Translations under genes and position numbers: made by a program
The notes under the pieces: generated by a model
What the model was told of the DNA's origin: nothing
Databases searched by the model: none
What the model saw: only the letters and a program-made list of their open reading frames with translations
Shown here: piece after piece, positions 54,867 through 62,176 of the stretch
Layout: each line of letters begins with the position of its first letter
Position numbering within the stretch: position 1 is the stretch's first letter
DNA from: Armatimonadia bacterium
GTDB taxonomy: Bacteria; Armatimonadota; Zipacnadia; Zipacnadales; JABUFB01
Assembly: GCA_039679385.1 (NCBI GenBank)
Contig: JBDKVB010000070.1
Span: 1-64,000 of the forward strand
Direction of reading: 5' to 3'
DNA: 64,000 nt

Positions 54867-54985
54867 AAGGCACCTCACCCCCTTTGTCCCCCTCCCCACG
54901 CGGTGGCGAGGGGAAACGGCAAAGGCAAAGGCCCTCACCCCTGCTCTCTCCCGGGGGGAGAGGGAGAACGGCAAGGGCGATGGCA
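54867..54985. repeat. Intergenic repeat cluster D
   Basis: GGAAGGCACCTCACCCCC is followed by a hairpin at 54889-54913 nearly identical to that of cluster C (CCACGCGGTGG core). Then come AACGGCAAAGGCAAAGGCCC and a second hairpin CTCTCCC/GGGAGAG at 54946-54962, like that of cluster A. The cluster lies between the convergent PL26-like and GyrI-like genes. Confidence 0.75.
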
Positions 54986-55047
54986 TCGCTGCGTGAGGGC
55001 GTGGATTAGGTCGTGTGGATGCCAGTGAGTGAGGCGACCGGTTCGGG

Positions 55048-55506
55048 TCAGGTTCTGGGCTTCACCGGAAGGCAGACTTCGAGTGGCGTCTCAGGGGCGG
55101 CGTCATCAGGAGGGAAGATCTCGAAGGCCGCCTTGCCCTCGTCGCTGACGTAGGCGGAAGTCGGCAGCCAGAGACTGAAGAGGGCCTCCCAGGTGGCCCC
55201 GATTTCGTGGAGGTGACAGGTGGTGACGGCGTAGGTTCCCGCCGGGACGTCGCGTGCCACCATTCCCTCGGGGACCGGGGCCTCGGCGGTCACGGCCATG
55301 CCGGCTACGATGTCGGAGACGCCCGGCTCGTCGGTCGGGAGATAGACGTTGTAGTAGGCACCACTGGTGCTGTGGGGCCTAATCTCGTCGAGCCTGGGGT
55401 CGACCTGGTCGTGCCACAATCTGGTGTAGTCGACCTGGTCGGGCTTCGCACGGACCTGCACGCCAAGAACGCGGAAGGCCTGGAAGTCCACCATCTTCGG
55501 TTCCAT
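55048..55506 (-). CDS. GyrI-like effector-binding domain protein
   Basis: The 152-residue protein matches the GyrI-like/AraC effector-binding fold (VDFQAFRVLGVQVRA at the N terminus; VARDVPAGTYAVTTCHLHE near 95; LEVCLPVK at the C terminus). It lacks a DNA-binding domain, so it is a stand-alone small-molecule-binding protein rather than a regulator by itself; relatives hydrolyse or bind toxic small molecules. GGGGAG lies seven bases before the ATG at 55506; the frame open to 55860 is antisense to the next gene. It is divergent from a radical SAM gene with only 189 bases between the starts, so the two may share regulation. Confidence 0.82.
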   Translation of the reverse strand: MEPKMVDFQAFRVLGVQVRAKPDQVDYTRLWHDQVDPRLDEIRPHSTSGAYYNVYLPTDEPGVSDIVAGMAVTAEAPVPEGMVARDVPAGTYAVTTCHLHEIGATWEALFSLWLPTSAYVSDEGKAAFEIFPPDDAAPETPLEVCLPVKPRT

Positions 55507-55695
55507 GGCTGATCTCCCCTCGCGACGAGCCGGACTGCGTCTCCACGCCTGTGTTCGACGGCAAAGGGCGGAGGTCCTGCTTGAGTGGAGAACGGGACAA
55601 GGAAGGCCTGCAAGGGGAACGAACACTGAGGCGTGTGCGGGTGTCTGACAAGTGAGCTTCGAGTCGCGCAAGCTGGCCTTACTGGAGGCGACAGG

Positions 55696-57138
55696 ATGCG
55701 TTTCGAGGGCTACCCCGACGACCACGCCAAGCATTTGCAGCGCGTCTTTGAGGGTGCACCGTGGGGTCGGGCTGTTGCACAGGGCATGGTGGAGGAGGCA
55801 CGGCGAAAGCTGCTGGTGCCTGCGCGCCCGGTGAACGTCTTCAAGCTTCCGGTCCAGCAACTGCAGAGGATGAACGAGGCCACGGTGCGTGGTCTGATTG
55901 CGGGCGGCGAGCGGGATGAAGAGCGGCTACTGGCGGTGCTGGGAACCTGGCCCGAACAGTGGCCGGAGGAGGTCCCCGTTGAGTTGTCCTTCCTCGGTGT
56001 GAACCTCGGCTTCGCCTGCGATATGCAGCCCCGCTGTGTGTACTGCAACCAACAGCCCGTGGCGCAGAGGATGTCCGTGAGGGACTGGTTGCGAGTGCTG
56101 CGAAGGGAGATTCCTGCAGGCCGAGAGGGGCCCTACGTCTTCCTTACCGGCGGGGAGCCGCTGATGCTGGGTGAGGCGCTCTGGGGTCGGGAAGGGTTGG
56201 TGCGGGGAATCACCGGCGCCGGGGCTGCCTGCAACCTGAACACGAATGGCCTTACGCTCACGCCGGAGGTTGCGCTCGGACTGGCGTCCTCGGGGCTCAG
56301 TCGGCTGCACCTGTCGCTGGATACACACCGGGCGTCGGTGCAGGACGAGATCTGCCAGCAACCGGGACGATGGGCGCAGATCCTGGAGGCGCTGCACAAC
56401 CTGCAGATCGCGAAGGCGCTGCTCGGTGTGGAGCACCCGGTGGTGCACATCAACTGCGTGCTGACGCGGGCGAATGCGGAGGACTTCCCGGCGTTCCTGC
56501 GGTTCCTGCTGGCAAGGAAGCCACTCGTGAAGGAGGCCGTGAGTCGGGACCTGGACGTGCACCTGATTCCGGTGGGTGGAGAGCAGAACGCACACCTGCG
56601 GCTCAGCGTCGAGGAGTATGAGAGGTTCTTCAGCGACACGTGGGCAGCGGCTGAGGAGGCCTGGCAAGAGTACCAGGAGGCACGCGAAGTGCCCGCAGAA
56701 AAACGGGGCCCGCTGGAGGCGAAGGTGCCCTACCTGAGCCCCTATCACCGGGTGCGGCAGTCCGGAAGTCTGCACACCTGGGCCGAGAAGGCTGCGGCGG
56801 GACTCCCGGCGGCGCTGTCACTGACGGGGCGCTGCTACGTGGCGCCGACACAGGCTTTTCTGCTGCCGGACGGCTCGCAGTACTGGTGTGGCGGCCATTC
56901 GACCTCTCGGCCCGAACCGGTGGGGAGTGTGCTGCAGGCGTCGGTGGCGGAGAACCTGCGGGCAGGGATCGGACAGCTTCGGCATCTGCCCGGTCCCTAT
57001 TGCCGATCCTGTGCCGGGGCGACGCAGGCCATCAACCAGTCGGTTGAGGCGTCCCTGCGCGACCTGATTCGCCAGTGGCTGAACCCGGCTGACACGGCGG
57101 CCGAAGAAGCCGAGATGCAGTCGCCGGCCTTTGAGTAG
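55696..57138 (+). CDS. Radical SAM protein with unusual CX5CX2C motif and SPASM-like C terminus
   Basis: The 480-residue protein has a central radical SAM barrel. The cluster cysteines are Cys108, Cys114 and Cys117 (FACDMQPRCVYCN), spaced CX5CX2C instead of the standard CX3CX2C. TGGEPLML near residue 155 is the GGE motif binding SAM, and NTNGL and LHLSLD mark later strands. The C-terminal part has CYVAPTQAFLLPDG, WCGG and CRSC, as in a SPASM or twitch auxiliary-cluster domain. GGAGG lies seven bases before the ATG at 55696. No precursor peptide or substrate gene is adjacent. It could modify a peptide, a protein or a small molecule. Radical SAM membership is firm; the reaction is unknown. Confidence 0.85.
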   Translation: MRFEGYPDDHAKHLQRVFEGAPWGRAVAQGMVEEARRKLLVPARPVNVFKLPVQQLQRMNEATVRGLIAGGERDEERLLAVLGTWPEQWPEEVPVELSFLGVNLGFACDMQPRCVYCNQQPVAQRMSVRDWLRVLRREIPAGREGPYVFLTGGEPLMLGEALWGREGLVRGITGAGAACNLNTNGLTLTPEVALGLASSGLSRLHLSLDTHRASVQDEICQQPGRWAQILEALHNLQIAKALLGVEHPVVHINCVLTRANAEDFPAFLRFLLARKPLVKEAVSRDLDVHLIPVGGEQNAHLRLSVEEYERFFSDTWAAAEEAWQEYQEAREVPAEKRGPLEAKVPYLSPYHRVRQSGSLHTWAEKAAAGLPAALSLTGRCYVAPTQAFLLPDGSQYWCGGHSTSRPEPVGSVLQASVAENLRAGIGQLRHLPGPYCRSCAGATQAINQSVEASLRDLIRQWLNPADTAAEEAEMQSPAFE

Positions 57139-57164
57139 CGAGTGGCCGCATAGCGCTGTCGCGG

Positions 57165-57190
57165 GCCCGATTGCTCAGGAGCGGTCGGGC
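57165..57190. terminator. 12-bp stem-loop between convergent genes
   Basis: GCCCGATTGCTC (57165-57176) pairs with GAGCGGTCGGGC (57179-57190) with two G-T wobbles and a two-base loop. There is no T run. Its position between two stops suggests a bidirectional terminator. Confidence 0.45.
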
Positions 57191-57191
57191 G

Positions 57192-58832
57192 CTACCACTT
57201 GAGTTGCTCGATCCCTGCCGCAGAGACGCGGATCTTCTGGGCACGGATCGAGGACCCCTCCCCCTCCTCGTAGTAGACGAAGAGCACGCTACCGTCCTTG
57301 AGGGTCACCATGCTCGGATAGGCCCCGCCGGTGACGTCCATCTGGAAGGGTTTGCTCCAGGTGGCGCCGTCGTCGAGGCTGTAGTTGAGGGCCGTCTGCG
57401 GGAGGCGATGGCCCAGGAGAAGGACGCCCTCTTGCGTTCGGAACAGGTAGGGAGCGTGGCCGGGGAAACCGGTCTTGCGGGACTTCGTCCAGGTCAAGCC
57501 AGCGTCGCTGGACCAGGAATACCACATGCTATCCGGGTTGTTGTTGCGCATGACGCAGAGGACACGGTGATCGGGCATCTCGATCAGCGAGGGCTCATCG
57601 TTGTCGTCGTTGTCGAGGTCGACCCAGTTGGGCTCACTCCAGGTCAGGCCCTTGTCCGTGGATCGCAAGACGGCGGACCAGTTGCGGAGCGGCTTCTGGT
57701 ACTCGCGGTACACGGGCCAGAGAAGGGTGCCGTCGTGGAGCTCGAGGATCGGCGAGGAGCAACCATAGTAGGCGCCGGCCAGGTGCTCTATCAGCCGGGG
57801 CTCTGACCAAGTGTGACCGTGGTCGGTGGAGACGGCAAGCCAGAGCTCCTTGTAGCGGAAGGTCTTGTCGCCTTCGGGAGCGCGGAAGTCGCCATAGTAG
57901 GTAAACCAGTTACATAGTAACGTGCCGTCGCTCAGGCAGCAGATTGAGGGGTCGCGGTCGTCCCAGGGCGTGTCGGCCAGTATCTGGGCAGGTCCCCAGG
58001 TCTTGCCTTCGTCGCTGGACCGAACTGCACAGACGCGGGCTCCCCTGGGCAGGTCCTCGCGGGGGAAGGACACGTGACCGTAGCCTGCGTAGAAGACGCA
58101 GAGCAAGTCTCCGTTGGCACATCGGCAGACGTCGGGGAAGGCCTCATAGCCGCCTGCACCGGCATCCCGGCAAAGGACCTTGTAGTCTGGCGCCACTGCT
58201 TTTCCTCCCAGATTGCGCCACGGGGGCGCGAGTTGTGCGGTCTCTCCAGAGACTTTGAGGTTGCGGAACTGGGCCGTGGTAGTGCTGGAGCCAAAGCCAA
58301 GGAGTCCGGCCTGCAGAGCCCGGTCGGTTGCTTCGAGCACACGGGTCCCGTCCACGGATACTGATAGGACCGAGTCGGAGGCGGAGACCTTCGCGGTGTG
58401 CCACTTCCCGCGGGGCATGGAGACGTTGTAGGCACGCTTGATATTGGCCCAGTGCGTCGCCGGGTCCTCACGCACCAGGAAGACCCCGGAAGCAGCAGCG
58501 CTGAACTGGATCAGGTAGTAGGTTCGGCTATCGGTGGCACGGAAGAGGAACTGGGCAGCACCGACGCCACTGCTGCCCGCGTCGACGCGGAACTCGAAGT
58601 CGGCGGTGAAGTCGGAGAAGGCGGGTTCGCCAAGGAAGCAATGAGCGGTCTGCTCCCAGGCGTTCTCGGAGTACCAGGGAGCCTCCTGATGCAGCACGCC
58701 CTGGTCAAGGGCCCACTGTCCGCCGCTGGGCGTCCAGGCGTCGAGAGCCGCCTCAGTGGTGGCCGAGGGCTGAAGCTGGACCTGGTCCTGAGCAGACGCG
58801 AGGGACGTGAGCAGCAGGAGGAGGATAGCCAT
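57192..58832 (-). CDS. Secreted sialidase-like (BNR/Asp-box) protein with concanavalin-like N-terminal domain
   Basis: The 546-residue protein starts MAILLLLLTSLASAQ, a signal peptide with an unusually short and uncharged n-region, and no ribosome binding site is seen. Residues about 20-200 form a lectin-like laminin-G/DUF1080-type domain (TADFEFRVDAGSSGVGAAQF; YYLIQFSAAASGVFLV). Residues about 215-540 form a six-bladed propeller with Asp boxes (SSDEGKTWGP, STDHGHTWSE, STDKGLTWSE, SSDAGLTWTK, SLDDGATWSK). This matches exo-alpha-sialidase (GH33-like) and related BNR proteins. The triple-Arg sialidase site was not verified, so another glycan or an inactive lectin role is possible. A terminator separates it from the pilin-like gene upstream. 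Confidence 0.78.
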   Translation of the reverse strand: MAILLLLLTSLASAQDQVQLQPSATTEAALDAWTPSGGQWALDQGVLHQEAPWYSENAWEQTAHCFLGEPAFSDFTADFEFRVDAGSSGVGAAQFLFRATDSRTYYLIQFSAAASGVFLVREDPATHWANIKRAYNVSMPRGKWHTAKVSASDSVLSVSVDGTRVLEATDRALQAGLLGFGSSTTTAQFRNLKVSGETAQLAPPWRNLGGKAVAPDYKVLCRDAGAGGYEAFPDVCRCANGDLLCVFYAGYGHVSFPREDLPRGARVCAVRSSDEGKTWGPAQILADTPWDDRDPSICCLSDGTLLCNWFTYYGDFRAPEGDKTFRYKELWLAVSTDHGHTWSEPRLIEHLAGAYYGCSSPILELHDGTLLWPVYREYQKPLRNWSAVLRSTDKGLTWSEPNWVDLDNDDNDEPSLIEMPDHRVLCVMRNNNPDSMWYSWSSDAGLTWTKSRKTGFPGHAPYLFRTQEGVLLLGHRLPQTALNYSLDDGATWSKPFQMDVTGGAYPSMVTLKDGSVLFVYYEEGEGSSIRAQKIRVSAAGIEQLKW

Positions 58833-58910
58833 GGGAGGGGAGTTCGGTTGCTTCGCGGCCGAGACCTTCCTGAGGTCGAGACTGAGAGGGTACGTACAGG
58901 CATGGCAGGG

Positions 58911-58941
58911 AAAGAACGGGAGCACCCAGAGGATGCTCCCG
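58911..58941 (-). terminator. Intrinsic terminator after the pilin-like gene
   Basis: CGGGAGCA (58917-58924) and TGCTCCCG (58934-58941) pair perfectly; on the - strand TTCTTT follows. It lies 63 bases after the stop of the pilin-like gene and before the sialidase-like start. Confidence 0.72.
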
Positions 58942-59003
58942 ACATGCGTGTTCGGACGGTTGTGCAGCCGTCGGCCGACCCCGACGGCCGGGTCTGAGTA
59001 CGT

Positions 59004-59708
59004 CTAGCGCGTGCCGTCAGCCTGCCACAACACACCTTTTGGGTTGAGGGTCAGGCGCGGGTTGCCGGTACCGGTATAGGCGGGGTCCTCCATGATGCGG
59101 ACCCACTTGGCGTGGCCGTCACAGAAGACGATGTTCGCGCCTTCGTTGTGGCGGGCGGGTATGAAACGGCTCACGTGAGGTACGCGGCGGAGCATCCAGC
59201 TATTGCTCCAGCCGTAGTCGACGGTGCTGTTCGTCCAGTCGGCCTCGCCGATGAAGATGGTCTCGGCCGGCTTCTGGATCTCGGCAAGGTTGCAGGCGTG
59301 TCCAACGCTGTTGGCATAGTGGTGGTAGTAGGCGATCTCGGCGTTGATGCCATAGTCGAAGTCGCCGGTGTAGGCGCCCTTCCAGGTTCGGCTGGTGGAG
59401 GGGCAGTCCATGATCTGGACGTTCCTGCAGTAGGGCATCAGTTCCATGTACCAGAGCATGTTGGGGTGGGTGTATCCCATGAAGGTGAAGCGTGCGCCGG
59501 GCATCTGGAGGTTAACGAGGTTCTCGTCGTAGTCCTGCGTGTACATCATGATGGCCGTGCCCAACTGGCGCGCATTGCTCAGGCAGGCCGTCTGGCGGGC
59601 TTTCTCTCGGGCTCTTGCAAAGACGGGGAACAAGATCGCTGCCAGGATCGCAATGATCGCGATCACGACCAGCAGCTCGATCAAGGTGAAGCCTTTCCTT
59701 CGAGTCAT
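59004..59708 (-). CDS. Type IV pilin-like / H-X9-DG (DUF1559-type) prepilin
   Basis: The 234-residue protein has the prepilin leader MTRRKG with cleavage before Phe7, then [15 protein letters not shown], the membrane and assembly helix with the conserved Glu5 of the mature pilin. [19 protein letters not shown] follows, a sequence typical of Armatimonadota. The C-terminal H-X9-DG motif is [12 protein letters not shown]. Such proteins are abundant in Armatimonadota, Planctomycetota and relatives, and are thought to be displayed by type II/IV secretion or pilus machinery; individual functions are unknown. AAGGAGG lies five bases before the ATG at 59708. A small perfect hairpin is in its leader. 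It is transcribed alone. Confidence 0.92.
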   Translation of the reverse strand: MTRRKGFTLIELLVVIAIIAILAAILFPVFARAREKARQTACLSNARQLGTAIMMYTQDYDENLVNLQMPGARFTFMGYTHPNMLWYMELMPYCRNVQIMDCPSTSRTWKGAYTGDFDYGINAEIAYYHHYANSVGHACNLAEIQKPAETIFIGEADWTNSTVDYGWSNSWMLRRVPHVSRFIPARHNEGANIVFCDGHAKWVRIMEDPAYTGTGNPRLTLNPKGVLWQADGTR

Positions 59709-59751
59709 GCGGCCCTCCTTTGGACGGTGGATGCCGCCAGGCGCTGGTCGG

Positions 59752-59768
59752 GAACGCCAGCGGCGTTC
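59752..59768 (-). promoter_or_regulatory. Small perfect hairpin in the leader of the pilin-like gene
   Basis: GAACGCC (59752-59758) and GGCGTTC (59762-59768) are perfect complements with a three-base loop, about 45 bases before the ATG. The function is unknown; no T run follows. Confidence 0.3.
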
Positions 59769-59844
59769 GCAGATCAGGAAAAGCATTGACACGTTCGCCA
59801 TGTGGACAAGACTTCCCTGCCCGCGGGCAAAGCCAAAGTGGGTA

Positions 59845-59873
59845 TTGCCTCCGGGGCACGGAGGTGCTATTAT
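59845..59873 (+). promoter_or_regulatory. Sigma-70-type promoter of the marR-ABC exporter operon
   Basis: TTGCCT (59845-59850) and TATTAT (59868-59873) are exactly 17 bases apart. The palindrome GTTCGAAC at 59880-59887 overlaps the expected transcription start and could be the operator for the MarR protein encoded next. Confidence 0.6.
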
Positions 59874-59919
59874 TACGGCGTTCGAACTATTCAGAGAGCG
59901 AAGCTATCTGGTGGGTGAT

Positions 59920-60411
59920 ATGGCGATAGAGCGCGAGAAGACGATGGTTGAGATTGATGATCTCCTTCGAGGGATCTTCGGGTCCTACCTGAAGATGCAG
60001 CATCAGGCGTCGGACCTGGACATGACGCTTGGTCAGATGGAGTGCCTGCGAGCGATAAACCAACTCGGGGCGCCGTCGATGAGTGAGTTGTCGCGGCATC
60101 TGCACCTCCAGCCGAGTACGCTGACCGGGCTGGTGGACGGTCTGGTGCAGCGAGGTCGTGTGGTGCGGCGAGAGGACCCGTCGGATCGGCGTGTCGTGCG
60201 GGTGGAGTTGACGGAACACGGCCGCGTCGTGGGGCGCCATCACCATGAGCAGGTGAAGAAGCGGCTCTTGGAGCTGTTAGGCGAGCTTGAGGGTCCCGAT
60301 CTGGAGGCGCTGCACCGCGGTCTGGGGCTCCTGTACGAAGCGGCCCAGCGTCGCATGCGGGAGCAGGAGGAAGCGGGCACTTCACCCAGCTCTGGGGAGC
60401 AGTCGGCTTGA
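59920..60411 (+). CDS. MarR-family transcriptional regulator
   Basis: The 163-residue protein has the MarR winged-helix layout: LTLGQMECLRAI-type start (MTLGQMECLRAINQLG), SMSELSRHLHLQPSTLTGLVDGL as helix-turn-helix (key residues Ser-Thr-Leu-Thr in the recognition helix), and the wing RREDPSDRRVVRVELTEHG with the conserved Asp-Arg-Arg. It is most likely a repressor of its own operon, released by a toxic compound that the downstream ABC exporter removes. The ATG at 59920 is chosen from family length; the upstream GTG at 59911 is also possible. It lies 17 bases before the first exporter gene. A palindrome at the promoter may be its binding site. Confidence 0.9.
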   Translation: MAIEREKTMVEIDDLLRGIFGSYLKMQHQASDLDMTLGQMECLRAINQLGAPSMSELSRHLHLQPSTLTGLVDGLVQRGRVVRREDPSDRRVVRVELTEHGRVVGRHHHEQVKKRLLELLGELEGPDLEALHRGLGLLYEAAQRRMREQEEAGTSPSSGEQSA

Positions 60412-60427
60412 CGGAGGTACGCAATCA

Positions 60428-62176
60428 ATGAAGTCGTTCCGAGAACTGGCGCCATACATGGCGCCCTACTGGTTAGTGGCTGTGCTGGCCCCGCTAGCCA
60501 TGGCCCTCGAAGTGGCGATGGACCTCTCGCAGCCGCGCTTGATGCAGAGGATCGTCGACGAGGGCATCGCCAAGGGCAACCTCCCGCTAATCCACAGCAC
60601 CGGTCTGCTGATGATCGGTGCTGCGTTGGTTGGTGTGATCGGTGGCGTTGGCTGCACGATCTTCGCAACGATCGCGGCACAGCGGTTTGCTACGGACTTG
60701 CGGGCCGATCTGTTCGGCCGGGTGCAAAGGCTGTCTTTCGGCAACCTGGACCGCCTGGAGACGGGCCGGCTCATCACCCGCCTGACGAATGATGTTGACC
60801 AGATGCAGGAGGCCGCAGCGATGGTGTTGCGGATCCTGGTCCGGGCACCCCTGCTCGTGATCGGCAGCCTGATCATGGCCGTCGTCACGTGCCCCTCCCT
60901 CTCCCCCATTCTGGTGGCTATCTCGCCACTGCTGATCGTGGTGTTTGTGGCGATCATCCGGCCGGCGCACGTGCTGTTCGCGGCCATGCAAGAGCGTCTG
61001 GACCGCGTGAACGTGATCATGCTGGAGAACCTGTCCGGCGTGCGGCTCGTGAAGGCCTTCGTGCGAGGCGCCTATGAGATTGGCCGCTTCGGCAAGGCGA
61101 ACGACGAGTACATGGTGGACACGACCCGCGCCTCGTCACTGGTGGCCGGGGTGATGCCGAGCATGATGCTCCTGGTGAACCTCGGCGTGGTCGCCGTGAT
61201 CTGGTTCGGAGGCATCCAGGTGCAGGAGGGTCGCGTACATGTAGGACAGATTCTGGCCTTCATCAACTACCTCACGCAGATGCTGGGGTCGATGATGATG
61301 GTGGGGATGTTGATGATGCGCATTGCGCGGGCCGATGCCTCGGCGGAGAGAATCCTGCAGGTCGTTCACATGGAACCGGACGTGCAGGACGATCCGCAGG
61401 CAGTGAGCATCGAGCGCAGCCGTGGAGAGGTGCGGTTTGAGGACGTCGACTTCAGCTACGACGGCGAAATGGCAGAGCCGGTGCTGCGTGGGATCTCCTT
61501 CGTCGCGGAGCCGGGAGAGACGGTGGCGATCCTTGGGTCGACAGGGTCCGGGAAGTCGACGCTGGTGAACCTGATCCCGCGACTGTACGACGTGAAGGGC
61601 GGACGAATTCTGATCGACGGAATCGACATCCGCAAGATGCACCAGCAGGAACTCCGGGAGCAGATCGGGATGGTGCCGCAAGAGACGATCCTGTTCTCGG
61701 GGACGATCCGAGACAACCTTCGGTACGGGCGGCCTGAGGCAAGTGATGCCGAGGTGGAGGAGGTGGCACGCCTTGCCCATGCGCACGAGTTCATCTCGAG
61801 CTTCCCGGAAGGCTACGACACGGTTCTGGGCCAGCGTGGCGTGAACCTCTCGGGAGGACAGAAGCAACGACTGGCCATCGCGCGGGCCCTGGCGTGTCGG
61901 CCGCCGATTCTGATCATGGACGACTGCACGAGTGCCGTGGATGCGTCGACGGAGGCGGAGATCATCGAGGCCCTGGAGACCTGGCCGAGCTCAGGGACCC
62001 GCATCGTGGTAGCGCAAAGGATTGGCAGCGTGATTGGCGCTGACCGGATCCTGGTTCTGGACGAGGGCAAGGTGGTTGCCAGCGGGACGCACTCGGAACT
62101 CGTGGGGACGTGCCCGATCTACCAGGAGATTGTGCGCTCGCAACTGGGCGACGAGGGGGTGACCGCTCGTGGCTGA
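60428..62176 (+). CDS. ABC exporter half-transporter with degenerate ATPase site (TM287-like)
   Basis: The 582-residue protein has six membrane segments (about 1-320) and a nucleotide-binding domain. Walker A is GSTGSGKST near residue 370, the signature LSGGQKQR near 475 and Walker B LIMDDCTSAVD near 496. The catalytic Glu after Walker B is Asp, and the switch His is Gln (VVAQRIGS). These changes are typical of the degenerate member of heterodimeric exporters such as TM287/TM288. GGAGGT lies nine bases before the ATG at 60428. The last eight bases overlap the start of the second half-transporter. Together they probably export a drug, lipid or peptide across the inner membrane under MarR control. 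Confidence 0.92.
   Translation: MKSFRELAPYMAPYWLVAVLAPLAMALEVAMDLSQPRLMQRIVDEGIAKGNLPLIHSTGLLMIGAALVGVIGGVGCTIFATIAAQRFATDLRADLFGRVQRLSFGNLDRLETGRLITRLTNDVDQMQEAAAMVLRILVRAPLLVIGSLIMAVVTCPSLSPILVAISPLLIVVFVAIIRPAHVLFAAMQERLDRVNVIMLENLSGVRLVKAFVRGAYEIGRFGKANDEYMVDTTRASSLVAGVMPSMMLLVNLGVVAVIWFGGIQVQEGRVHVGQILAFINYLTQMLGSMMMVGMLMMRIARADASAERILQVVHMEPDVQDDPQAVSIERSRGEVRFEDVDFSYDGEMAEPVLRGISFVAEPGETVAILGSTGSGKSTLVNLIPRLYDVKGGRILIDGIDIRKMHQQELREQIGMVPQETILFSGTIRDNLRYGRPEASDAEVEEVARLAHAHEFISSFPEGYDTVLGQRGVNLSGGQKQRLAIARALACRPPILIMDDCTSAVDASTEAEIIEALETWPSSGTRIVVAQRIGSVIGADRILVLDEGKVVASGTHSELVGTCPIYQEIVRSQLGDEGVTARG

Noticed and set aside
52179-54986. A 935-residue open frame on the - strand
   Set aside because: It is antisense to the PL26-like gene and runs into repeat cluster D; its His/Arg/Gln-rich product has no recognisable domain.
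55507-55860. Upstream extension of the GyrI-like frame
   Set aside because: It is antisense to the radical SAM gene start, and the family length fits the ATG at 55506.
59786-59791. A consensus TTGACA -35 box on the + strand upstream of marR
   Set aside because: No acceptable -10 box follows at 16-18 bases, while a better-spaced promoter lies 60 bases downstream.
59539-59919. Upstream extension of the MarR frame
   Set aside because: It overlaps the pilin-like gene in antisense and crosses the promoter; MarR proteins are about 150 residues long.
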